Source: an uncultured Gemmatimonadota bacterium (GTDB lineage Bacteria; Gemmatimonadota; Gemmatimonadetes; Longimicrobiales; Longimicrobiaceae). From it: DNA of 64,000 bases. The stretch covers positions 62,001 through 126,000 of the forward strand of contig CADCTW010000089.1 of assembly GCA_902805735.1 (NCBI GenBank). Direction: 5' to 3'. Every line of letters begins with the position of its first letter. Position 1 is the first letter of the stretch. Under the pieces are notes generated by a model. It saw only the letters and a program-made list of their open reading frames with translations, was not told the DNA's origin and did no database searches. Position numbers and translations under genes: made by a program. Of the stretch, positions 1 through 9,966 are shown piece by piece.

Positions 1-86
<86 letters not shown>

Positions 87-251
87 TCCCGCTCCCTTTG
101 GATACGCGGCACATCCGCGCGATTCCGATTGCCTTATGGGCCGGTTGCAAGCTAGGCCGGGTGATTCTGTACCGCAATCGGACGCTGCTGTGGATGCGGG
201 TCCCCGGATCGCACCGAGTTGCGCGGACGGCAGATTCGGTGGGAGGAGGAG

Positions 252-911
252 CTAGGGCCCAGGCTTCCACTCCAGTAGCACGACCGTGCGTCCCAGCTCC
301 GTGACCCGCCACCAGACGACATGCGGGCGTGTGGGATCCTCTCTGCGTTCTACCAGGCCGTTGTCCGCGAGCCAGCGAAGGTCGGTCCCGTCCACGGCGT
401 AGAACACGGACCCGCGCTGCCGCCCGCACAGGCGGTTCGCGGCCTCCACGCGCGCGCCCAGCTCCCGCCCTGTCACCCATCCGCGCCCGCCGAAGTGGAC
501 CGGCACGGCCGTATCGTCGTAGGCCGCGCGGAGAAGTAGCAGTGCCCCCCTCTGGCGCGACGGCGCGTAGACGGCCGGCTCAGCTTCCGCCAGCCGGGGA
601 GCCGGGATCGCCCGATGGGGTTTGAGGCCCTGCGCCCCCGCTACCTGCACGCCCCGCATCGTGATGCGATATACCCATTCGGATCGGACGCGGTTGGGGG
701 CGCGAACGTCGGCGCGGTCCAGCAGCCCGCGCGCGTGCAGGCGCGGAAGCACCTCGAAGTACCCCCCGGCGGACGCCTCCTGCACGTCGTTCAGGTGCGC
801 CCAGCCACGCACCCCCCGAAGCTGATACCCGGCGCGATCTGCGGCCAGTTGGCCCAGGAACAGGAGTGCGTCCCATTCCCGGCGCGTCCAACGCCAGCGA
901 CTTTCGGCCAT
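252..911 (-). CDS. Hypothetical winged-helix (PadR-like?) protein
   Basis: MAESRWRWTRREWDALLFLGQLAADRAGYQLRG...YFEVLPRLHARGLLDRA...YRITMRG resembles a PadR/wHTH layout. Start chosen at the internal ATG of the 291-aa ORF. Confidence 0.5.
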   Translation of the reverse strand: MAESRWRWTRREWDALLFLGQLAADRAGYQLRGVRGWAHLNDVQEASAGGYFEVLPRLHARGLLDRADVRAPNRVRSEWVYRITMRGVQVAGAQGLKPHRAIPAPRLAEAEPAVYAPSRQRGALLLLRAAYDDTAVPVHFGGRGWVTGRELGARVEAANRLCGRQRGSVFYAVDGTDLRWLADNGLVERREDPTRPHVVWWRVTELGRTVVLLEWKPGP

Positions 912-1208
912 ACCGGGCAGCTCCGGGTGAGCGGTGGCGTTTGGGGGCACCCTGCCCCGGACGCCGAGTGTACCCGCGCCGCTCCACTGCGCATAGTCGC
1001 CAATGATGGCCGAACACACACGGAAACCGGCGCGGGCCGCACGCTCCCGTTGTGGGGGCGCGCGTGCTCCGCTCCCGCGCCTTCCAGCGTGTGTGTAGAA
1101 ATGGCGTATTCTGGAAATACTGCACAACTGGCGTGAACGGTGCGCCCCGTCGCATATTCCGCCGCCGCTCTTTCGAAGGACAAAACCCCAGCCACAGGAA
1201 CGGACTCC

Positions 1209-1457
1209 ATGAAAGCACCTCGGCTCGCGCTTGCCCTGCTCCCCCTTGCCGTGCTCGCCGCCTGCGCGGATGGTGCGTCGATCACCGGCGCGGCTCCGTC
1301 GCAGCCGGCGCTCAACGGGGGCGGCTTCGGGTTTGGATCGGGTGGAGTGGTCGCTCCCGATACCACGACGGCCGGAACCGCCAGCACGGCCACAACGGAT
1401 ACCGCGACCACCTCAGTAGATGGGCGCGGCGGGTTTGGCTTCGGCTCGGGGGGCTGA
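1209..1457 (+). CDS. Small lipoprotein-like secreted peptide precursor with duplicated GGFGFGSGG motif
   Basis: MKAPRLALALLPLAVLAACADG... signal peptide with lipobox LAAC; ...GGGFGFGSGG...GRGGFGFGSGG* at the C-terminus. Confidence 0.6.
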   Translation: MKAPRLALALLPLAVLAACADGASITGAAPSQPALNGGGFGFGSGGVVAPDTTTAGTASTATTDTATTSVDGRGGFGFGSGG

Positions 1458-1459
1458 TC

Positions 1460-2740
1460 CTAGGACCTGCCCGACATAGTAAATTGCTGCAAATCGACGC
1501 CAGCTCCGTCACCCGAAGCGCGTAGCTCGCGAAGGCGGTCCACGAACAGCGCGCGGAGCGCAGCGGTGCGCGCCACAGGCGGCACCGGCGGCTGATCCCG
1601 CTCGCCACTCAGAACGCGCCGAGCCCGCCGCTGAGCCTCGCGCTCGCGGCGGCGCTCTGCCAGCTCCAGCGCCCGCGCGGCCAGCCGCCGGGCGCGTTCC
1701 TCTTCCCCCAGCAAGGCCGCGCCTTCAGCGGCGAGCACCAGGGCCGCAGCCGCGTACGAATCGGCGGTGGACTCCAGCAGCAACAGGTCCGCAATGGCCT
1801 CTGCGTGCCGTTCCCGATACCCGGCCCCCGCTGCCGCTTTCGCCACCGTGCCCAGGACGGCGGCACGCTCCCATGGCCGCACCAAGTGGGGCAACGTCGC
1901 GTCCAGCAGGTCCAGCGCGTCCATGTACGCGCCGTGACACGTGAGCAGGTACGCAACGTCATGCGCCAGGTACGGCAGGCGCGGGAAGCGGGCCGGGTGC
2001 AGTTCCAGCGCCAAGCGAGCGTGGCGCTCACCCACGTCGTACGTTCCGCACGAGCATTCCACGAGGAGCAAGTCGTGATGGGCCTTCGCGGCGTACGTCT
2101 TGTACCCCGCCCACACAGCCGCCCATTGTGCCCGATGGAACGCACGGCGGGCTCGCGTCAGGTGCCCCAGCTCGTACGCGAGGATCCCCATGCGCAGGTG
2201 AGCCCGGATGTACCATTCCCAATCGCGCATGCGGCGAGCGGTGCGGATCGCACGCGTCAGCCACACTTCCGCACGTTGATCTGCTGCCAGCGCGGTGCAC
2301 GCGGAGCCCGCCACGGCGGCGGCGTGTGCGCTCGTCGGGTCGGCCAGGGCGGCGGCTTCCGCGAAGTGCAGCGCCGTCTCCGGCATGTGCTCACCTTCTG
2401 CCCATTCCGCGACGGCGAGGCATGCCGCGCACACGTCAGGCGGGGTCACAAGATCAGGGAACCGCACCAGGGCACGCAGGGTACGCAGCGCCGCCGCGAC
2501 GGGCTCCGCGAGCGCTTCCCCAATCTCCAACGCGGCCTCCACGTCTTCCTGGCCCGCGAACAGGCCGCCACGGCTGCCAGGGGCGGCCAGGGCCCACAGC
2601 CGCACATCGCGGGCACGCTGCCAGAGCAGGAGGGCGAGCGGGGCGTCTGTCTCCCCCAGCAGAGTCGTTTCGTCGCGCGGCCAGACCGGGGCCGGCGGGT
2701 AGGCTGGGGCGCTCGTGGGCCGCTGGAGCTTGGGTCGCAT
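1460..2740 (-). CDS. TPR-repeat protein of unknown function
   Basis: MRPKLQRPTSAPAYPPAPVWPRDETTLLGETDAPLALLLWQRARDVRLW...; helical repeats with alternating A/L/Y/A positions (e.g. MPETALHFAEAAALADPTSAHA, HLTRARRAFHRAQWAAVWAGYK). Confidence 0.6.
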   Translation of the reverse strand: MRPKLQRPTSAPAYPPAPVWPRDETTLLGETDAPLALLLWQRARDVRLWALAAPGSRGGLFAGQEDVEAALEIGEALAEPVAAALRTLRALVRFPDLVTPPDVCAACLAVAEWAEGEHMPETALHFAEAAALADPTSAHAAAVAGSACTALAADQRAEVWLTRAIRTARRMRDWEWYIRAHLRMGILAYELGHLTRARRAFHRAQWAAVWAGYKTYAAKAHHDLLLVECSCGTYDVGERHARLALELHPARFPRLPYLAHDVAYLLTCHGAYMDALDLLDATLPHLVRPWERAAVLGTVAKAAAGAGYRERHAEAIADLLLLESTADSYAAAALVLAAEGAALLGEEERARRLAARALELAERRREREAQRRARRVLSGERDQPPVPPVARTAALRALFVDRLRELRASGDGAGVDLQQFTMSGRS

Positions 2741-3191
2741 GTGGAAGCGAGTAGGTGCGGTGCGTTTTGGCCCGTTCCGGCGGGCAGTCGTGTGCGCGCT
2801 TTCGTGAGTGCCCCGTCGCGACCCCCGCCGCGCCCGCTCTCTGGCTCGCTTTACGTGGCAACCCGCTTCCGGCCAACGCTCACACGTAAACACAGTGTAC
2901 GGCGGGAGAGGTTCTTTCCGCCAGACTGTATCGTTGGCCGCATCTGAGCGGCAGGCTAGAGGCGGGGGCCCGGTGCGACGGGGCATTGCCCTTGTGCTCG
3001 TGTCTAGCAGCCGGCCGCTCTTCGCCGACTGCCCGCCTGCGACGGAGCCGCCCCGTTCCTTGGCTTCGATGCGGCGAAGGGCGTTCATCGCCCGCGCGCC
3101 ACCCGCGATCATTCACCGCAGTCGGTGCTCCTTGTCCAAGAACACGCTCGCCGCAGCCGCACTTGCACGCTGGCATAGCGCACCAGAAACA

Positions 3192-3220
3192 CGAAAGCCG
3201 CCCCGGGAGGGCGGCTTTCG
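3192..3220 (-). terminator. Hairpin terminator candidate downstream of the tRNA pair
   Basis: Perfect inverted repeat CGAAAGCCGCC-CCGGGAG-GGCGGCTTTCG. Confidence 0.55.
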
Positions 3221-3227
3221 AAGAAAG

Positions 3228-3301
3228 TAGCAGGGGGGGGGCTCGAACCCCCGACCTTACGATTATGAGTCGTACGCTCTAACCAGCTGAGCTACCCTGC
3301 C
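3228..3301 (-). tRNA. tRNA with CAU anticodon (elongator Met or Ile2)
   Basis: GGCAGGGTAGCTCAGCTGGTTAGAGCGTACGACTCATAATCGTAAGGTCGGGGGTTCGAGCCCCCCCCCTGCTA: full cloverleaf, loop CTCATAA, no encoded CCA. Confidence 0.85.
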
Positions 3302-3308
3302 ACTGCGA

Positions 3309-3334
3309 AGGGCCGGTCCGTGAGGACCGGCCCT
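3309..3334. other. Perfect hairpin between the two tRNA genes
   Basis: AGGGCCGGTCC-GTGA-GGACCGGCCCT, 11-bp arms. Confidence 0.6.
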
Positions 3335-3346
3335 CCGGTCGGAGCA

Positions 3347-3420
<74 letters not shown>

Positions 3421-3457
3421 ATCAGTGCACACAATGTAGCCCCGCGCGGGGTGTGCG

Positions 3458-5127
<1,670 letters not shown>

Positions 5128-5143
5128 TCAACGGAAACGGGGT

Positions 5144-5172
5144 CTCACACGGAGGCACAGAGACACGGAGAG
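5144..5172. repeat. R1 dispersed repeat, half copy
   Basis: ctcacacggaggcacagagacacggagag matches one arm of the R1 palindrome. Confidence 0.6.
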
Positions 5173-5245
5173 GGCTTGGTGTGGCGCGGGGAGGTCGAGC
5201 AAGGCGCCGCGGGTCGTGGGCACATCTTCCGTCTCGGCGCGGCAA

Positions 5246-5505
5246 AGGGGCCCTCTCCTCCCGACCTCCTCCCCCAAACCGCTGGGGGAGGAGGCGATTC
5301 CCACGGATCCATCCGTGTGGGCGCGATTTATCGCGCCCGCCCTTTCGGTGCGCTCCACACCCGGCTGCACGCTCGGATCCCGCAGGGGCAGCCCATGGGG
5401 GCCGAAGCGACGCCACCGGCTCGCCGCACCCGAAGTAGTCCCCTCTCCCATGGTGTTTATGGGAGAGGGTGGCAGCTGTAAGCTGCCGGGTGAGGGCCCC
5501 TCACC
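5246..5505. repeat. R2 composite repeat (two hairpin modules in opposite orientation)
   Basis: ggggccctctcctcccgacctcctcccccaaaccgctgggggaggaggcgattccc ... cccctctcccatggtgtttatgggagagggtggcagctgtaagctgccgggtgagggcccctcac. Confidence 0.7.
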
Positions 5506-7015
5506 GCGCCGCGGCTAGATCCATCACCACGCCAGGCATCGCGGGCGGTTCGGGTGCCTCCGCGAGGGCGGCGGGGAGCGCTGCGGCGACGTCGCGGGGG
5601 AGGAGGCCCCTGCCCCGCCCCGCGAGCTCGGCGGCGCGGCCGGCGTAGAAGAGGGCCAGCGCGGCGGCTTCGCGGGGCGCGGTGCCGACGGCCAGGAGCG
5701 CACCCGCGACGCCGCTCAGCACATCGCCCATGCCGCCGGTGGCGATTCCGGAGTGGCCGGCGACGTTTACCAGTGTGGGGGTGCCCGGCTCGGTGACCAG
5801 CGAGGGATTTCCCTTGAGGAGCACCGCGCAGTGGAAGCGCTCCGCGGCTTCGGCGGCGGCGGCGAAGGGCTCGGCCGTGATGGCGGAGACGGGGCGGTCG
5901 AGAAGGCGGCCCATCTCGCCCGGGTGCGGCGTGAGGAGGAGGGGGCGCTCGATCTCGTCGCGGAGGCCGGCGTTCCGAGCGAGGAGGGTCAGGGCGTCCG
6001 CGTCCAGGAGGAGCGGGGCTTGGCCCGGAGCGAGGCGGCGGAGGAGGGCGAGGGACTCTTCGTCCGTACCCATCCCAGGGCCCGCGACGACGGCGTCGGC
6101 GGATGCGGCGAAGTCTTCCGGGAGGGCGTCGCGGTCCAGGTAGAGGGCTTCGGGGATGGCGCCCTGCAGGATCGCGCGGTTGGCGCCGGGGGAGACGAGG
6201 ACGGCGTACCCCGCGCCGGTGCGCAGCGCGCCCATCCCGGCCAGGACCGCGGCGCCCGCCATCCCCGCGCGGCCCGCGACGATCAGCACCCGGCCCATGC
6301 TCCCCTTGTGCGCGTTCGGCGCGACGGCGGGGAGACGGCGGGCGGCCCACGCTGGCGTGATCAGCTCGGCACCGGCCGTCGCCAGCGGGGCGAATCCCAC
6401 CTCCACCGCCACGATCCTCCCCGCGTGCTCGCGGCCGGGGAAGAGGAGGAGCCCGCGCTTGGGGGCGCCGAAGGTGACGGTGAGGGCGGCTCGGAGCGCC
6501 GGGCCCGGTGCGGCTCCCGTGGTCAGGTCGATCCCCGAGGGGCCGTCCAGCGCCACGACGGGGACGGCGCTGCGGGTGATGGCCTCGATGGCCGTCGCTT
6601 CGGGCTCGCGGGGGGCGCCGCGCGCGCCGGTGCCGAGCAGTCCATCGACCACCACCGCCGCCCCCGCGAGCACCGCCTCCAGCTCGGCGTCCGGACGCAC
6701 ATCCACCTTCCACCCGTGCAGGAGCATGGAGTCGGGCGGACGCTTCCCAATCGATACCGCCACCACCTCGCGCCCCCACGCACGCAAAGTACGCGCGACG
6801 ACCAGCGCGTCGCCGCCGTTGTTTCCTCCGCCCACCACGGCGACCACACGGCCAGACGGAAAGAAGCGCTGCACCAGGGCGGCGGCGGCACGGCCGGCGC
6901 TCTCCATCAGCACGCGTTCGGGGATTCCCGTCTCACGAATGGCCGCCGCGTCCCAGGCGCGCATCTCGTCGGCGCCGAGGACGGGGACGCGCTCGTGGGC
7001 GCGAAAGCGGGACAT
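5501..7015 (-). CDS. nnrD/nnrE: Bifunctional NAD(P)H-hydrate epimerase / ADP-dependent NAD(P)H-hydrate dehydratase
   Basis: MSRFRAHERVPVLGADEMRAWDAAAIRETGIPERVLMESAGRAAA...VVGGGNNGGDALVVAR; C-terminal AHKGSMGRVLIVAGRAGMAGAA...LTPHPGEMGRLL...AVLLKGNPSLV...GMGDVLSG. Confidence 0.93.
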   Translation of the reverse strand: MSRFRAHERVPVLGADEMRAWDAAAIRETGIPERVLMESAGRAAAALVQRFFPSGRVVAVVGGGNNGGDALVVARTLRAWGREVVAVSIGKRPPDSMLLHGWKVDVRPDAELEAVLAGAAVVVDGLLGTGARGAPREPEATAIEAITRSAVPVVALDGPSGIDLTTGAAPGPALRAALTVTFGAPKRGLLLFPGREHAGRIVAVEVGFAPLATAGAELITPAWAARRLPAVAPNAHKGSMGRVLIVAGRAGMAGAAVLAGMGALRTGAGYAVLVSPGANRAILQGAIPEALYLDRDALPEDFAASADAVVAGPGMGTDEESLALLRRLAPGQAPLLLDADALTLLARNAGLRDEIERPLLLTPHPGEMGRLLDRPVSAITAEPFAAAAEAAERFHCAVLLKGNPSLVTEPGTPTLVNVAGHSGIATGGMGDVLSGVAGALLAVGTAPREAAALALFYAGRAAELAGRGRGLLPRDVAAALPAALAEAPEPPAMPGVVMDLAAAR

Positions 7016-7029
7016 CAGGTGGGGAGGAG

Positions 7030-7227
7030 CTACTTGTAGCTCTGGCCGATGGTGCGGCCGAAGCTGATCTCGCCGTTGTCGATGCGGATGTTGAAGCCGC
7101 ACTCCGGGTTGGAGCAGACCCAGGCCTTGTACGTGATCGGCGCGCCGTCGCGGCCATAGTCGGAGAGGGGGACCAGCAGGCCCTCGTTGCACTTCCTGCA
7201 CTGCGGGAACTCACGTCCGTCCGGCAT
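7030..7227 (-). CDS. Small zinc-ribbon-like hypothetical protein
   Basis: MPDGREFPQCRKCNEGLLVPLSDYGRDGAPITYKAWVCSNPECGFNIRIDNGEISFGRTIGQSYK: CxxC...CxxxxC. Confidence 0.6.
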   Translation of the reverse strand: MPDGREFPQCRKCNEGLLVPLSDYGRDGAPITYKAWVCSNPECGFNIRIDNGEISFGRTIGQSYK

Positions 7228-7319
7228 GGCGCACCCCCTCCCCTTGCGTTGGACCCACTCCCCACGGCCACCGGCCCCGCGCCCGCGGGGGCCGAACCGC
7301 GCCGCAAGGGCTGTTCCAG

Positions 7320-7718
7320 CTACGAGGCGGTGAGGAAGCCGCGGCAGGGGCGCCAGGGGTAGTTGGACTCGAACGCGTCCGCGAAACAGAAGATGCCGTC
7401 GAACTCCGTGAGCGAGTCGCCGTCCTGCTTCACCAGGACGCCGCACTCCACCAGCGCGAAGACGATCTCGCCGAAGTCGCGGGTGCCGCGGATGCCCCAG
7501 AACTCCAGGACGTGGCGGGCCATGAGGCCGTAGCGCTCCAGCGCGAGGTCGCGGCACCCTTCGGCCAGCTCGCGGCCGCTGATGTGGCGCGCCTCCCCCA
7601 CCCGTTCGATGGTGAAGTGCAGGGCGGCGAGGACGAAGAGGTAGGCGGTGTCGTGGTACGCCGGGAATTGCTTCCGCAGGCGGTCCATGATGGGTTCCGC
7701 CAGCACGGATCCCTCCAT
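7320..7718 (-). CDS. Minf_1886-like conserved hypothetical protein
   Basis: MEGSVLAEPIMDRLRKQFPAYHDTAYLFVLAALHFTIERVGEARHISGRELAEGCRDLALERYGLMARHVLEFWGI...; family by recollection. Confidence 0.65.
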   Translation of the reverse strand: MEGSVLAEPIMDRLRKQFPAYHDTAYLFVLAALHFTIERVGEARHISGRELAEGCRDLALERYGLMARHVLEFWGIRGTRDFGEIVFALVECGVLVKQDGDSLTEFDGIFCFADAFESNYPWRPCRGFLTAS

Positions 7719-7841
7719 GCGCGGCTCTCCTGAGGGCGATGCTGTGCCGGACGCGGGCGCGCGCGGCAGAACGAGGTGTGCGGCCTGCGCGGGCGCGGCG
7801 TGACCCCCCGCCGTCCGCGCGTTCCTGCATGAATACGCCGC

Positions 7842-8480
7842 TCAGGATTCCGCGTTCCGAAAGAGCAAACTTTCCCCGATCCGCTCCGCCGCCAGCGCCC
7901 CCGCAGTGGACTCGCGGAGCTCGTCCCGCAGCGCGCCTTCCGCCCCCGCGGGGACGCTGAACTCCACCGTCCCCGCGTTTCCCTCGGGCGCGTAGCCGTG
8001 CTCCACCTCGGCCGCCGCCGCCCGCTCCAGCGCCCGCATCACCGCCGACGTGTGCTCGTACGGGTAGCGCACGGCAAGGCGCACCGCCACGGTGCCGGCG
8101 CGGCGGGGCGCGGCTTCCAGCGCCTCGGCCGCGGCGTCGCCGTACGCGCGCACCAGCCCGCCCACCCCCAGCTTGGTGCCGCCGTAGTAGCGCGTCACGA
8201 CGACCACGCAGTCCACCACCCCCGCCCCGTCGATGGCGGCCAGGATCGGCGCGCCCGCGCTGCCGTTGGGCTCCCCGGCGTCGTTGGCGCGGTGCACCCC
8301 GTTCCGCATCCGCCACGCGCTGCAGTTGTGCGTGGCGTCCCACATCTCCCGCTCGCGCGCGGCCAGCCGGGCGCGCGCCTCCGCCTCGTCCCCCGCGGGC
8401 GCCGCGAGGGCCAGGAAGGTGGAGCCCTTGATGCGCGTCTGCGCCAGGCCGTCGCCGGCGAGCGTGACGAAGGTGTCCAT
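7842..8480 (-). CDS. YigZ/IMPACT family protein
   Basis: IKGSTFLALAAPAGDEAEARARL...ATHNCSAWRMRNGVHRANDAGEPNGSAGAPILAAIDGAGVVDCVVVVTRYYGGTKLGVGGLVRAYGDAA. Confidence 0.9.
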   Translation of the reverse strand: MDTFVTLAGDGLAQTRIKGSTFLALAAPAGDEAEARARLAAREREMWDATHNCSAWRMRNGVHRANDAGEPNGSAGAPILAAIDGAGVVDCVVVVTRYYGGTKLGVGGLVRAYGDAAAEALEAAPRRAGTVAVRLAVRYPYEHTSAVMRALERAAAAEVEHGYAPEGNAGTVEFSVPAGAEGALRDELRESTAGALAAERIGESLLFRNAES

Positions 8481-8489
8481 CAAAAAAAT

Positions 8490-8553
8490 CTCACACAGAG
8501 ACACAGAGGCACAGAGACGAATTCATCTCTGTGCCTCTGTGTCTCTGTGTGAG
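8490..8553. repeat. R1 dispersed palindrome, full copy (perfect 28-bp arms)
   Basis: CTCACACAGAGACACAGAGGCACAGAGA-CGAATTCA-TCTCTGTGCCTCTGTGTCTCTGTGTGAG. Confidence 0.95.
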
Positions 8554-8563
8554 CCATGCCGTA

Positions 8564-8839
8564 CTAGAGCCAGCTCCGCGCCGCCAGGGCGACCACGAGC
8601 ACGCCCAGCACGCTCATGAAGTCCAGGCGGAACACCACCGGGCCCAGGGTGATCCCAAAGGCGACCAGGTCGACGACCAGCGGCCCGAAGGCGGCCGAGA
8701 CCGACGTGGTGAAGAAGGTCCGCGCCGTGCTGTCCGGCGTGAAGCGGACGACGAGCTCGGAGAGCAGCGCCCCCAGGATCAGTCCCAGCAGCACCACCAG
8801 GAGCAGGCGCCCCGCGCGGCGGCGTGTCACCACAGTCAT
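8564..8839 (-). CDS. DUF4321-like small membrane protein
   Basis: MTVVTRRRAGRLLLVVLLGLILGALLSELVVRFTPDSTARTFFTTSVSAAFGPLVVDLVAFGITLGPVVFRLDFMSVLGVLVVALAARSWL. Confidence 0.6.
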   Translation of the reverse strand: MTVVTRRRAGRLLLVVLLGLILGALLSELVVRFTPDSTARTFFTTSVSAAFGPLVVDLVAFGITLGPVVFRLDFMSVLGVLVVALAARSWL

Positions 8840-8912
8840 CTCACCTCCCCCCGACCCCCGTGAACGGTTGCACCTCTCGAACGCCGCGCCGTTGCAGGCA
8901 AATGCCGTTCCG

Positions 8913-9902
8913 TCAACGGCGCCGCTCCACCGCGTGGGCGATGCTGGCGCGCAGCGCGTCCAGCGCCGCCCCCTCCGGCAGCCCGGCCAGCGCCTCCTCG
9001 GCGCGGGCCGCGCATTCCATGGCCGCGTCGTGCGCATACTCCAGACCGCCGTGCGCGCGCACCAGCTCCACCACCCGCGCGATCCCCTCGTCGCTCGGCT
9101 CCGGATCGCGAAAGAACGCGTCCACCTCCGCCCGCGCGGCCGGCGAGAAGCGGGGGAGCGCGGCGATCAGCGGCAGCGTCACCTTGTGCTCGCGCAGGTC
9201 CAGCCCGCTCGGCTTCCCCGTCTGCTCCGCGTCGGCCGTGTAGTCCAGCAGGTCGTCGGCGATCTGGAAGGCCAGCCCCAGCTCGCGCCCAAAGGTGCGG
9301 AGCTGCTCGCGGTAGGCGGGCGCGCCGGTGAGGGCGCCCAGCTCGCACGCGGCCGACATCAGCGACGCCGTCTTGCTGTCGATCAGCCGGTAGTAGTCCG
9401 CCTCGCCGAAGTCCAGCGCGTCGTGCGACGAGAGCTGGCGCATCTCCCCCACCGTCATGGCGTTGGCCGCGTCGGCCAGCACGCGGATGGGCTCGATCTG
9501 CCCCAGGCGCGTGATCTCGGTGATGGAGCGCGAGTACAGGTAGTCGCCCATGATGATGGCGACCTGGTGGCTCCACAGCGCGTTCACCGTGGGCATCCCC
9601 CGGCGCAGCACCGAGTGGTCCACCGCGTCGTCGTGCACCAGCGTGGCCAGGTGCACCAGCTCCACCACCGCCGCCAGCGTCTCCGCCTGCGGCGACGGGC
9701 GCCCCTCCAGCTCGTCGCACAGGAGGAGGAGCCCCGGGCGGAACAGCTTCCCGCGGATCTTGGCGAGGTACGCGTTGACCTCCTCCACCGGGGCGAAGTC
9801 CGACACGACGATGCGCCGGATCTCGTCCACCACGGCGTCGAGCCGTTCGCGGATGGGAGCCTGGATGTCGGAAAGGCGGGGCGGTGCCGTGCGCAGCGTC
9901 AT
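8913..9902 (-). CDS. Polyprenyl (all-trans) diphosphate synthase family protein
   Basis: LVHLATLVHDDAVDHSVLRRGMPTVNALWSHQVAIIMGDYLYSRS...FQIADDLLDYTADAEQTGKPSGLDLREHKVTLPLI: FARM/SARM-type Asp-rich motifs. Confidence 0.92.
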   Translation of the reverse strand: MTLRTAPPRLSDIQAPIRERLDAVVDEIRRIVVSDFAPVEEVNAYLAKIRGKLFRPGLLLLCDELEGRPSPQAETLAAVVELVHLATLVHDDAVDHSVLRRGMPTVNALWSHQVAIIMGDYLYSRSITEITRLGQIEPIRVLADAANAMTVGEMRQLSSHDALDFGEADYYRLIDSKTASLMSAACELGALTGAPAYREQLRTFGRELGLAFQIADDLLDYTADAEQTGKPSGLDLREHKVTLPLIAALPRFSPAARAEVDAFFRDPEPSDEGIARVVELVRAHGGLEYAHDAAMECAARAEEALAGLPEGAALDALRASIAHAVERRR

Positions 9903-9966
9903 GCGGGGGAGAGCCTTGGATTTGCCTGCCGGAATCGCCGCAACCTAACCGCGGCGCCCGGCGGTG

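Noticed and set aside
5246-5505. R2 as a tRNA-like or riboswitch element
   Set aside because: No recognisable T-loop/anticodon or known aptamer core; only repeat-family and stem conservation can be supported.
8490-8553. R1 as insertion-sequence terminal repeats
   Set aside because: No transposase ORF lies between any R1 pair, so at most it is a non-autonomous element; kept as a repeat only.
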